Source: Artemia franciscana
Taxonomy: Eukaryota > Arthropoda > Branchiopoda > Anostraca > Artemiidae
Length of the DNA: 64,000 bases
Direction: 5' to 3'
Assembly (NCBI RefSeq): GCF_032884065.1
Contig: NC_088873.1
Location: forward strand, 33,452,227 to 33,516,226
In this document: positions 23,426-33,745 of the stretch, piece after piece
Position numbering within the stretch: position 1 is the first letter of the stretch
Layout of the letters: every line of letters begins with the position of its first letter
Position numbers and translations under genes: made by a program
The notes under the pieces: model-generated
Told to the model about the DNA's origin: nothing
The model's input: only the letters and a program-made list of their open reading frames with translations
Databases searched by the model: none

Positions 23426-24739
23426 CTGAAGCCACGTCGCTTTGAAAAACACAAAAATGAAATGTTGGCACAGGTCACGTCATTACTTAAGATACCTTGA
23501 GAGAGTACTAGGACGCTGTACAGAGTGTTCTTGCTTAAATAACTTATACTGGTATGTATATCACATCTCAATTCTGCTATTATTGCTTAAAATATCTATG
23601 AATGAGAGAAAACATACTCACAATTAAATGAAGCTAAAATACCTGAAAAATAAAAAATATTAAAGCCATCACAGTAAATAGAAGTCAATACAGTTACTAC
23701 GATTAAAACATCTATAATAGGAAACATAAGGACGAAGTAAAAAGGTCAATACAATGAATTTAAAAGTCAATACATTGTAAGAGACAAAGCAAAAAGGAAA
23801 GCAAATGTATAGACAAGGCAAAAGATTAGTGCCATAGTACTTAGATACTCGGTGGGTATATTCTACTCAGCAGTTTTTAGTTTAGCTATTAGTAGGAAAC
23901 TTCTGGTTTACGAAAAAAATAAAATAAATAAAATAAAAAAAATCAACAAGCACAAGTACTTAATAAGAAGTAACAAGCTCCTGAGTGGCTCCTGGATAGT
24001 CATATGCTTTTTTTACTAAAAAAACAACTACTAGCGTTTTCAGGAGCAAATAAAATACTTTTTTCTTGTTCGATGATCTCAAAATACCCCTTTCATTAAC
24101 CTTGGAAATATATTAGTCATTAATTTGTATGCAACTATGGCTACAGGATGCTACCCTCAAAAAATGCCACAGCATTTATTGTAAGCTCTTCAGAAAGATT
24201 TGAATTAGACTGAGTGTTATAGTAGGTCGAGCAAAATATTTTTTCTTGTTCAGCATAAATCGTTATTCAGCTTGAGAAAAATTCCATAACAGACTATCTT
24301 TTTTTCTTCTTGTGCTACAAGCTTTATAGCACAAAAAAAATATATAATTTCTCCTCTAAATAGTATCCCTATCAAAAAATTAGTATACCTATAAGCAATG
24401 CTAAAGACATAAAGCCCCATAGGCCAGCTACCTATGGCTAGAGCCACAAGCTTAAGGAGTTCCCATAAAGATTTCGAAATAAAAGCTGTTTCGCAAAGCG
24501 GTGAAATTTTCTCAAAGTAGTTTCAAAATGTATAAAATAAACTCAAAATTCTTACTTAAACAAAATACATATGCATAGTAGGCGACTAGCGTGAATATTC
24601 TAGCCATATGCAATATTAACCATTTTAAATGCACTGAAAGTCTACTACAGCAGAGCCAAATCATAGACACAACTGAAGCTTGAAACTGATACCCAATCTC
24701 AGACATGGTATCTTCAAGTCAAAACAAAGTACCTAAATC
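23426..24739. other. No gene recognised
   Basis: AT-rich. Short frames on both strands without motifs. Confidence 0.35.
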
Positions 24740-25030
24740 TAAGATAGACTTTACCATGGATATCTTGAAACTCAGTCGTAAAATTCTAGTTTAGGAGCAT
24801 TATCCTGTCCTGGAAGTTGAGTTAGGTGAATGAAAATCTCAAGAATGCATCCAGACCTTTAACCGCCTCTAGTCCTTCTTCCATAGGACACTAACTTTTG
24901 ATGACCTACTGTGCAAAATAGATGTTCTATCCAAAGAAGATACAAGAAAATTTGAGTTTCATACTTTCGCTTAATCTTGATTTATAAGGTCTTGAAGACC
25001 ATTGAATATATTTATTCAACTTAGAAAAAA
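24740..25030 (+). repeat. FB2 partial copy (left arm plus centre)
   Basis: GTAAAATTCTAGTTTAG at 24779, ACTAACTTTTGATGACCT, TGTGCAAAATAGATGTTCT and TTGATTTATAAGGTCTTG follow 21016-21330. No right arm. Confidence 0.65.
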
Positions 25031-25087
25031 AAAACACATTTACATACTGAAGCCAAAGAAAAAGAGATTAATACGGAGGAGTCCACA

Positions 25088-25345
25088 TTTCTGACCTACA
25101 AATAAAGTGAACATACTGCTTGATGCCTTTTTATGCTCTTTCTGAATATAACTATCGCTTTTGTTGCAAATTAAATTTTAAACTTTTTTTGAACACTTGA
25201 AAATGATGAGTTCTTTTTATAGTTTTTGGGTATAAAAAGGGTTAAAACATTCATTTTGCTACATGATTGTAAATCCATTTTCTTAATGTTATGTAAGCCA
25301 GCAGCATTATTTGTCACAACTAAGCTGGATAAAAAAAAATAAAAA
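25088..25345 (+). repeat. One-armed FB1 copy
   Basis: CTGACCTACAAATAAAGTGA, CATACTGCTTGATGCCTTTT and the GGGTATAAAAAGGGTTAAAA block match the left half of the 5221-5675 element, but the complementary right arm is missing. The TGS1-like segment begins about 50 bp downstream. Confidence 0.65.
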
Positions 25346-25393
25346 CAATTTTGCCATTTTCCGTCTGTATTAACAGTCAGCCAGCAGCATTAG

Positions 25394-25816
25394 CTAGCAA
25401 TGGTGAGCAAAAGAGTGATTGCTGTTGGTAGAGATCCTTCGAAGATTGTGAAAACGTGTAACAATGCAGCAGTCTACGGAGTCAAGAATAGAATAGAATT
25501 TATAGTTGGTGACTTTTTTGAGTCTTCGGGTAGTTTACAAGCTCATGTTGTTTTCATGAGCTCTCCTTGGGGAGGACCAGAATATATGAAACAGAGGGTA
25601 ATTGATTTCAGGATAATGCCAGTTTTTATATACTTGACTGTAAAGTGTGCCTTGAAGACAATAGAGAATGTTGGCATATTCTTTCCCAGAAATTTGAACC
25701 GAAGACAGATAGAGAAGTTGGCCTTTGGAAGTCGTTATGAAATTTAAGCAAACCGGCCGGGGTTCAAACTGAAAACAATTACTGTTTACGTTAGGGATCT
25801 CAGTAAATGTCATTAA
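25394..25816 (+). pseudogene. TGS1-like (trimethylguanosine synthase) methyltransferase exon, interrupted by a stop
   Basis: The frame reads LAMVSKRVIAVGRDPSKI, CNNAAVYGVKNRIEFIVGDF, LQAHVVFMSSPWGGPEYM, IDFRIMP, VGIFFPRNLNRRQIEKLAFG and, beyond a TAA at 25745, NRPGFKLKTITVYVRDL. This is the SAM-binding and catalytic half of the TGS1 family, which converts the m7G cap of snRNA/snoRNA to trimethylguanosine: motif I tail (VIAVxxDP), GDF, the hallmark PPWGGPxY loop (here SSPWGGPEY, first proline changed) and the C-terminal KLKTITxYxxDL strand. The frame is the same on both sides of the TAA, so one codon change explains the break. A splice-acceptor-like TTAG precedes CTAGCA at 25394, just where the domain text starts. 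The upstream DAFCGVGGN-type exon was not found. Either a decayed gene fragment or an exon with a sequencing error. Confidence 0.75.
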
Positions 25817-25981
25817 AACTACTTCTAGCCACACATGATGTTGCGTAAAATAGGTTCAAAACCATCTTTGCTTTGGAATGGTGTTTGGAAAGTGTTATTT
25901 ACCTTGGTTGTGCACTAATAAATTCAGTACTATCCAAAAGAAATATAAGCTAGAAAAAAATAATTACTTCATTTTCAAAGG
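25817..25981. other. Spacer between TGS1-like and acidic-repeat segments
   Basis: AT-rich, possible polypyrimidine/acceptor TCATTTTCAAAG at its right end. Confidence 0.3.
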
Positions 25982-26117
25982 TGAATCTATGGAACCAAAA
26001 GATAAATTTATGCAACCAAAGGTTGAATCTACGGAACCAAAAGAGGAATCCACAGAAACAAAGAGTGAAACTGCGGAAACAAAAGTTGAATTTGAGTGCT
26101 CAAGTGCGCTAAACTAA
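25982..26117 (+). CDS. Acidic seven-residue coding repeats, segment 1
   Basis: Following an acceptor-like TTTTCAAAG the frame reads ESMEPKD, KFMQPKV, ESTEPKE, ESTETKS, ETAETKV, then EFECSSALN and a stop. Five 21-nt units are visible. A matching segment at 26683-26775 (DESTEQRD, EAKEPKV, ESEELLAENK) starts after another acceptor-like CTTCAAG, with a foldback element lying between. It could be a charged linker or tail of the adjacent TGS1-like gene or an unrelated low-complexity protein. No domain assigned. Confidence 0.35.
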
Positions 26118-26294
26118 CAGGTTTCATTCTATCATATTTTTACTCTGGCTTCAAACAGCAGATTTCGTTGTACAACGTTTTCCTTTGTAGTTTAACATAA
26201 TTTTTGCTGTTCCTTGTTCCATACTTTTTTCTTTTGCTGTTTAGACTCATTTGTCATCTTGCGTAGTTTCGCAACCATTATAGATACGATTAAA

Positions 26295-26600
26295 AAAAAA
26301 AAACATTTTTTTTAACTGAAAGTAAGGAACGACATTAAAATTCAAAACGAACAGAAAAACTCCTCAACCCCTGACTCATTGGGCTAAAGTTTGATTTTAG
26401 TCGTAACTCTACTTTTTAAAACAATAAGACCTTTAGCGTAAAGAGCGAGTCGCTGAGGATGGGAGAGCCCCTTTCATATAAGGAATAACTTCTGTTCATT
26501 TTGTTTTAATGTCGCTCGGTACATTCAGTAAAAACTCACTTTTTAATATTTAATTTCTGAACGTGTTTCAACTAATGTATGTTCGAATTTGGTCCACTTT
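26295..26600. mobile_element. Terminal foldback of the composite repeat, solo copy F
   Basis: AACTGAAAGTAAGGAACGAC, AAACGAACAGAAAAACTCC, the loop-proximal ACTCTACTTTTTAAAACAAT and the complementary arm TATAAGGAATAACTTCTGTTC, TTTTAATGTCGCTC match the last 270 bp of copy B (28655-28915). The arms are more diverged from each other than in copy B. It separates the two acidic-repeat segments. Confidence 0.8.
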
Positions 26601-26682
26601 ACATGAAAAATTAAAACAAAATTTGCGTAGTAATTCTGGCAGATTCAGTCCGTATATGAAAGGGCTGCCCCCTCTTCAAGGA

Positions 26683-27006
26683 TGAATCTACAGAACAAAG
26701 AGATGAGGCTAAGGAGCCAAAGGTTGAATCGGAGGAGCTTTTAGCAGAAAATAAAAGACAGAAATGGAACACCCGATCCGCATCTTCATTACTGTATATA
26801 TTCCAAACAGCGATAAAATCCCAAATCACATAGAAGATCGTATTCAGGTCTATTCGCTGGTGAAGTCATCAAAAATGAACCTTCAAAGTAGATGTAAGCT
26901 CAATCTAATTGCAGAAAATTTTGTTTTGAAATTTAAAACTGTGACTTGCCTAGATTGTGGATTAATAAAATTCAACACTAAAAAAAGTGTACCTTTCTAT
27001 ATATAA
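26683..27006 (+). CDS. Acidic repeats, segment 2, with basic tail
   Basis: From an acceptor-like CCCCTCTTCAAG the frame reads DESTEQRDEAKEPKVESEE, LLAENKRQKWNTRSASSLLY, then IPNSDKIPNHIEDRIQVYSL and on to a stop at 27004-27006. The first 20 residues continue the seven-residue acidic pattern of 25982-26117; the remainder is not recognised. Low confidence that this is translated. Confidence 0.25.
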
Positions 27007-27221
27007 ATGTACCAGTGTTAAGTTCTATACATACATGTACCTGCTCTATGTGCAAATGCACCAGTGTTCGACTTTATAGGTAAATGTTGCTGAAATAATA
27101 TGAATATTTTTACATTTCTTATAATAATTTAGGAAATTTTGAATTGAGGTTATCTTTCGTGTAACATTATTTCAGTACAATTATTCCGTAATCTGCCCAA
27201 TGTACCTAACATCACATAGTA

Positions 27222-28930
27222 ATCAAACAGTTCGTGGTAACGAACTGTAGTAAGGAGCGACCCGGCTCAATAGTAACCAAAACTCTAAAAAATGGAATTT
27301 TGATACCAATAGCTATATCAAAAGAATCGCATTTTAATGCTGGTTTCAAATATATAAGTTTCATCAAGTTTAGTCTTACCCATCAAAAGTTACGAGCCTG
27401 AGAAAATTTGCGTTATTTTAGAAAATAGGGGGAAACACCCCCTAAAAGTCATAGAATCTTAACGAAAATCACACCATCAGATTCAGCGTATCAGAGAACC
27501 CTATTGTAGAAGTTTCGAGCTCCTATCTACAAAAATGTGGAATTTTGCATTTTTTGCCAGAAGGCAGATCACGGATGCGTGTTTATTTGTTTTTTTATTT
27601 TTTTGTTTTTTTGTTGTTTTTTTCCCCAGGGGTGATCGTATCGACCCAGTTGTCCTAGAATGTTGCAAGAGGGCTCATTCTAACGGAAATGAAAAGTTCT
27701 AGTGCCCTTTTTAAGTGACCAAAAAATTGGAGGGCACCTAGGCCCCCTCCCACGCTAATTATTTTCCCAAAGTCAACGGATCAAAATTCTGAGATAGTCA
27801 TTTTATTCAGCGTAGTCGAAAAACCTTATAACTATGTCTTTGGGGACGACTTACTCCCCCACAGTCCCCGTGGGAGGGGCAACAAGTTACAAACTTTGAC
27901 CTGTGCTTACATATAGTAATGGTTATTGGGAAGTATACAGGCGTTTTCAGGAGGATTTTTTTGGTTGGGGGGAGGGGTTGAGAAGAGGGGGATATGCTGG
28001 GGGAACTTTCCATCGAGAATTTGTCATGGGAGAAGAAAACTTCCATGAAGGGAGAGCAGGATTTACTAGCATTATTTAAAAAAAAATTAAAAAATAAATG
28101 TGAAAAAGCTTTTTCAGCTGGAAGTAAGGAACAGCAATAAAACTTAAAACAAACAGAAATTATTACCCATATAAGGGGCTCACCTCCTTATGATACCTAG
28201 CTCTTTACGCTAAAGTATTTTTAGTAATTTCAACTATTTATTCTACGGCTTTTGTGATTCAGGGGTCATTCTTAATGAATTGGGATAAAATTTAAGCTTT
28301 AGTGTAAAGAGCGAGGTACTGACGATGGGGCGAATCCCCTCATATATGTAATAAAAACATGAGAATACAAAAGTTCTTTACGTAAGCTAATTTATAAGTT
28401 ACGTAAATCTTTTACCAATAAAAAGATTCGTAAAAGTTCTAGTTGCCTTTTTAATTAACCAAAAAATCGGAGGGCAACTAGGCTTCGCCCCCGCTCTCTT
28501 TTTTTCAAAATCATTCGATCAAAATTATGAGAAAGCCATTTAGCCCCCCCCAAAAAATATGCAATTTTCATTTTGATTATTCCTCTGCGGAGAGCCAAAA
28601 TCAAAACATGCATTGATTCAAAAACGTTCAGAAATTAAATAAAAAAAACAAGTTTTTTTTAAATGAAAGTAAGGAGCGACATTAAAACTTAAAACGAACA
28701 GAAATTACTCCGTATATGAAAGGGGCTTTTCCTCCTCGACACCCCGCTCCTTACGCTAAAGTTTTTTATTATTTTAAAAAGTAGAGTTGCGAGAAAGAAT
28801 CAAACTTTAGCGCAAGGAGCGGGGTGTCGAGGAGGAAAAGCCCCTTTCATATACGGAGTAATTTCTGTTCGTTTTAAGTTTTAATGTCGCTCCTTACTTT
28901 CAGTTAAAAAAACTAGTTTTTTTTTATTTA
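27222..28930 (+). repeat. Composite repeat, copy B (longest, about 1.7 kb)
   Basis: Starts AATCAAACAGTTCGTGGTAA and ends with a palindrome. Includes blocks GGGGGAAACACCCCCTAAAA, GATCACGGATGCGTGTTTAT, AATTGGAGGGCACCTAGGCC, GGGGACGACTTACTCCCCCA, an imperfect inner palindrome (28120-28360) and a near-perfect terminal palindrome (arms about 28664-28766 and 28798-28905). Relatives: copies at 11150, 16560, 26295, 37822, 41155 and 56552. No protein is encoded, so it is a non-autonomous element of unknown class. Confidence 0.9.
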
Positions 28931-29984
28931 ATAATTATATAAACGCGACTTGTTGTCTCATTGTATTCCCAACTTTTTCCTATAAGATACGATGTCATTG
29001 ACATTTCTTTAAACATTAATTTAAAAACTTTTTCCAAAAAATAAGTTTTTCAAATCAAAGCAGACCTCCTTTAAGCAAAAAACGAGCACCAAGAAAGTCA
29101 AGTAATCTTCCATAGGCAAAATTACCACAAATCATTAACAATAAACGAATAGAATCCAAAACAAACGGAATTTACAATAAATAGCGGAGTCGAGCTCAAA
29201 ATGGACAAAAAATGAACATGAGTAGAGTTGATAAGCCCCATGCCTTCTCCATACCAGAAAATAATTTCTGTTTAATAGAAAAAAAAAGCGAACGACCTTG
29301 GATTATCAATATAATTTACGTATATTGATATTTATTCTTTAAATTTTTAATAGCTTTTTATTTAGTTCACTAAAAAAAGTGAAAACAATTCAAATGTACC
29401 CTGTTTTCAGCAAAGTGTAAATTCTTTTCTGGTCTTGACAAGGAATGGGGGTTATCAGCCCTACTGATGTTTAATTCTTGCTCTTTTTGAATTTGAATCT
29501 GCTATTTATTGCAATTTCTATTCCGTTTGAGTTTCATTTGTTTATTGATTGTGATTTGCGTCAGTTTTAGCCTTGGAAAATTCCTTTACGTTATTTCTGT
29601 TCATTTTTGGCTTATTGGAGCTCTTCGCTTTTCTTTGTAAAGCTTGCTTTTTAGAAAATGTGTTTAAAATTAATTTCTGTTCGTTTTTATTGACATAGTC
29701 GTTTTCATAGAAAAAATATTTTATATCTTTTCAGATTTTTTTCTTATAAGACCCCTTAGTTTGGGACTCCATAGTTTGGCTTGCTATTTGTATGTTGGAA
29801 AAACTTTTTCAGCAATTTTTAATCCTGACAAAAATTGTATTTTATAACATAATTTTACACCTCCTCAAGTACACCTGAACAATAGAACTAATATCAATCC
29901 TGAAATATTCTAAATATGCTCTTTGATAATCTAGATACACTTACACTATTTTTATTTTTTTCAACTGAAAGTACAAAAGTAGTA
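28931..29984. other. No gene recognised
   Basis: AT-rich, nothing supported. Confidence 0.35.
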
Positions 29985-31935
29985 ATAGTAGCAGCCCCGG
30001 AAGTTTCAACTCAATACCCCCAATCGTTCTCGATATATTAACGAGGTTTTTTATTGGCAAGCATACAAACAATGGCTTTTGATTTAGTTTTAATAAATAA
30101 AGGGCAAATTGCCTAATTGTGGGAGGTTGGCATGCTCAATATCCCTAGAGACATAAATACTCGACCATTTCGCTACACTGGACAAAATGGCTGTCTCCAA
30201 ATTTTGACTGGATGTTTTTGGAAAATGAATGGGCTTGGACGAAGGGCTGCTTGCCCTCTAATCTCTTTTCAAACTTAAAAAAATTACTGGGAACCTTTAT
30301 TTTTAAATCAACTTGGCTCCTCCGAATGTTTTAATGCCATTTCTAGCTATTATAGAGTGGCACTGCCGATAATATTGCTTATATAACATTTTGGAAACCT
30401 GCATCCATACCATTTTTTCGTTTCATTTAAACTTCCCCTAGACGTTCCCTAAAAGTTTAACCTTAATACCCTTAGCGTCATAAGTTACAGTAAATGGAGT
30501 GGTAGCGTTAAAAGAATACACATAGTACATTCTGGCTAGTTCAAAATTCGCGCCAATTTACCCTTAAAGGTCTGACTTCATAATGTAAGCAGTTCTTGAG
30601 ATATTACTTCGTCACCTTTTTGAAAGTTTACATGCTGATAGTTTGTTTCGATTTAGTTTCAACATCCGCCTAAATATTCCTTAAAAGCTTCAATTTAATA
30701 CCCTAAGCTTGCGTAATAGCAATAGTTGTAGTAGTATTAATGGCAACACACGCATAACAGCTTTGGTTTCTTTAATGTCCACTTCAACACATGCTGATAG
30801 TTTCAACTTAATACCATCAACCGTCCCTGAAGAATTTTTGATGCGTCCTCTTAACTACCTGTGTGAGTATATTGTGTTTCGATTTAGTTCCAATCAATTT
30901 CAATATATCCCAAATTTGTCACCTAAATACCCTTAGTTTTAATAGCAGCAGTAGTAGCAGCAGCGGAAATGATAATGGTAGCATTAGTTTTAGTCGCAGT
31001 AGTAGCAGTATAAGTAGTAATAATAGTAGCAGCACCATCAGTAAAAGCATTAGCATTAAGATGCAAATTTTTTTGTTAGTTCAACATCCCCATAACAAGT
31101 CCTGTTAGTTTCAACTACGCACACTAAATTGTTCATAAGATATTACTTTTTAAGCCCTTTAGACAATCTGAATACAGACGGTGTGGTGTGATTCAGTTGA
31201 CCTTCCCTCCTCAAAATTCTTTGAAAATTTCATCTTGATACCCTTAGGCATAGTTTTAATAGTAACCACAGTAGTAGCATTGATATTACTAGCAATAGTA
31301 TTAATATTAATAGCGGTAGCACTAGCAGCAGTTGTGGTACATTTCGGTCAGTAGAACATCCCTCTTATAAAGTCCTGGAAGTTTCAACTTTATACAATAA
31401 GCAATTGCTAAGACATTGCTGATAAGTCCTTTTGGTAACTTGTATGTTCATATAGCTTTTGATATTTTCCTCTCAATTCTCTTAGCCTTAGAAGTAGTAG
31501 TTGAAGGAGCAATAAATGTAGCTGTGATAGTAGTATTACTAGTAGTGGACGAATATTACATTTGGGTTATATAATGTTCCTCTTTAAACATTCTCCGAAA
31601 AGCCCAATTTAAATACCTAGATCAATTCTTGAGATACGCTCTTTTGACAATGTGCACGCAAATAGTGTCTTTTGTTTTAGTTCAAAGTTCCCTTAGACTT
31701 TAAATTGAGTAGTGTGGCAACAGTAGTAGCAGTATTGATACCATGCAAATATTGCCTTTTTGATCATCTCCCTTATCATTTCCTGAAGGTTCCAAATTAA
31801 TATACTCAGTCATTCCTGAGTCACGCCCTTTATATACACACTCCGTCTATACAATGTTTATTGATTTAGTTCAAAACTCCCCTCAACATTTTCTGAAATG
31901 ATCACCTTTATGTCCTTCGTCTTCCTAAAAATAAA
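29985..31935 (+). repeat. Degenerate tandem array with AGT/AGC trinucleotide tracts
   Basis: Blocks like AGTTTCAACTTAATACCCTT recur (29999, 30455, 30690, 30803, 31110, 31228, 31380, 31600, 31790), alternating with ATTTAGTTCAAAATTCCC and with AGTAGTAGCAGTAGTA-type tracts at 30719, 30945-31050, 31260-31340, 31485-31550 and 31710-31735. Serine-rich frames arising here are translations of the trinucleotide tracts. Confidence 0.8.
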
Positions 31936-31979
31936 AGTTTAAACATACATACCTTTTTCAGCAACATAAACAATGTAAG

Positions 31980-33745
31980 AATTGCCTAACTTATAGTCCT
32001 TACCCTGAGGACTGTGGGGATGTTCACATGTTTCTTTTTTACTGTTTCTTGTTGAGTGTTGTTTTTTTCAATTGGTTGTCTTTTTTGGACCCAGGTGCCT
32101 CTGGTGTGAGGTATAGGATAAGATAATATTTATTTTCAAAAGACTATCACAAGCTCTATAGAGCCGAATTCGCTTTATATGTCAGTAAAAGCTAAGAAAA
32201 ATTCAAAACAGTACATTAAGTCAAACACCTAAAATTAAAAGAAATTGAAAAAGCAAAATCATCAAAGATAAAGGGCAAATCAGTAAACTTAACAATTAAA
32301 TTACAAAAACATTGCAGTAAATCAAAAAAATAAAAATGGCAATAGAGGAAAAGAGGAATTTGGCAAGTACATAATCACAAATTATTATTATAACATATAA
32401 TGCACTTATTTTATGGTTTTCCAAAAACACTATGACTGGACATTTCAAAAATATTGAACAATATAGATCTCTTAAAATTTTAATCGGATGTTTATTAAGG
32501 AATGATAGGCCTGGGGGGAGGGGTACTAAAACTTCCAAATTACAATAGAATAAGCCCCATCTGATCCAAAGTTTGTACGACCAGCCGTCTCATGAAAACT
32601 TTACATGTCTCAGGGCATAACTTACAACGCTTGTCCCTGGGCTCTGGGGAGTTGTGTCCACCCTGAAGACATTTTTATATGCTTTTTAACTATTGGTAAC
32701 AAAATGGAAACCTCCAATTTCGATCACAAGCGTTTGGTGAAGAGGTTGTCAGGAAAGGGGTGGGGGCTATTTTTCCTCCATCACGTTTGACTCTTAAAAG
32801 AGAACTAGAACTATTTCCAATCAAATAAGCCTCCTCTAAAGTTTACACGACCGCTTCTTCCATAAGAACCTTACAAACCCCAGGGTATAACTTACAATTC
32901 TTACCCTCAGACTATAGTGGGTTGTGTGAACTCTAAAGACCTTGTTAATTGATCTTGGACTAATTTTGAAGAAATTGCTATAATAATAAATATTTCATAT
33001 TCATCTGGAGAAGACGCGTCGAGGTTGGGAGATAGCTGCCCTCCATTCATTTTGACTCTAAAAAAGGGAATGAAATTCTGATTTCCAATCCAATGAACAC
33101 CTCCCAAATTTTATACGACCACCCATTCTATAAAAACCTTACATACCCTCGGGGCATTGCCACAACCTTCGCCCTGAGGGCTTTGGGGGGTCTCATCCTC
33201 AAAGACCTACTTTTCAGACCTTTCAACTACGCCAAACAAAATGACTGTCTCAAAATTTTAATTATGCTTATGGAAATAATGGGTGTGGGGGTACTGGTTG
33301 CCCTCCAGTCACTTTCAATTATTAAAGAGGACACTAGCCTTTTCAACTTCCAATCGAATAAGCCCTTTTCGAACTTTCTACAACAAATAGCCCTCTCGAA
33401 ATTTCTATCGGATACGTTTCGGAAAAAATACGACGTGTTTATGTGAGGTAGGGGGTATCTACCCTCCGATCACTTAAAAAGGACACTATAACTTCTGATT
33501 ACCAATCCAATAAGCCCCGTCTGAAATTTATATGACTGCGCTTTCTATAAAAACCTTATATGCCCCATAACATAACTTACAACCCTTGTCCTGTGGGCTG
33601 TCATCCTCAAAGACATAATTTCCAGACCCTTCAACTACAATGAACAAAATAAATCTCGAAATTTTGATTGGATGTGGTTGGCTAAATAATTGGCACTGAA
33701 AGCGGCTGGTTGCCCCCCGGCCACTTTTGACTATTAAGGCTAATC
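31980..33745 (+). repeat. Tandem array, unit about 270 bp
   Basis: The AATAAGCCCC-type marker appears at about 32549, 32825, 33092, 33355 and 33509 (spacings 276, 267, 263, then a shortened 154). Each unit has AAAAACCTTACATACCC-, CTTACAACCCTTGCCCTG-, CAAAATGACTGTCTCAAAAT- and CTGCCCTCCA-type blocks. A LINE tail at 32118-32392 splits the first unit. The 117-residue frame 33093-33446 is a by-product. Confidence 0.85.
32118..32392 (-). mobile_element. 5'-truncated LINE, 3' UTR only
   Basis: The complement of this stretch matches 46150-46437 block for block: GAATTTGGCA(C/A)GTACATAAT, the TTTGTAATTTAATTGTTAA block, GATGATTTTGCTTTTT, GTACTGTTTTGAA, ATATAAAGCGAATTCGGCTC and the tail AATATTATCTTATCC. 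Homology stops after TAATAATAATT, marking the truncation. It is inserted into the 270-bp array. Confidence 0.9.

Noticed and set aside
30863-31108. Serine-rich frame
   Set aside because: Product of AGT/AGC trinucleotide tracts within a tandem array.
33093-33446. 117-residue open frame
   Set aside because: It lies wholly within the 270-bp tandem array and its text repeats with the array; no independent coding signal.
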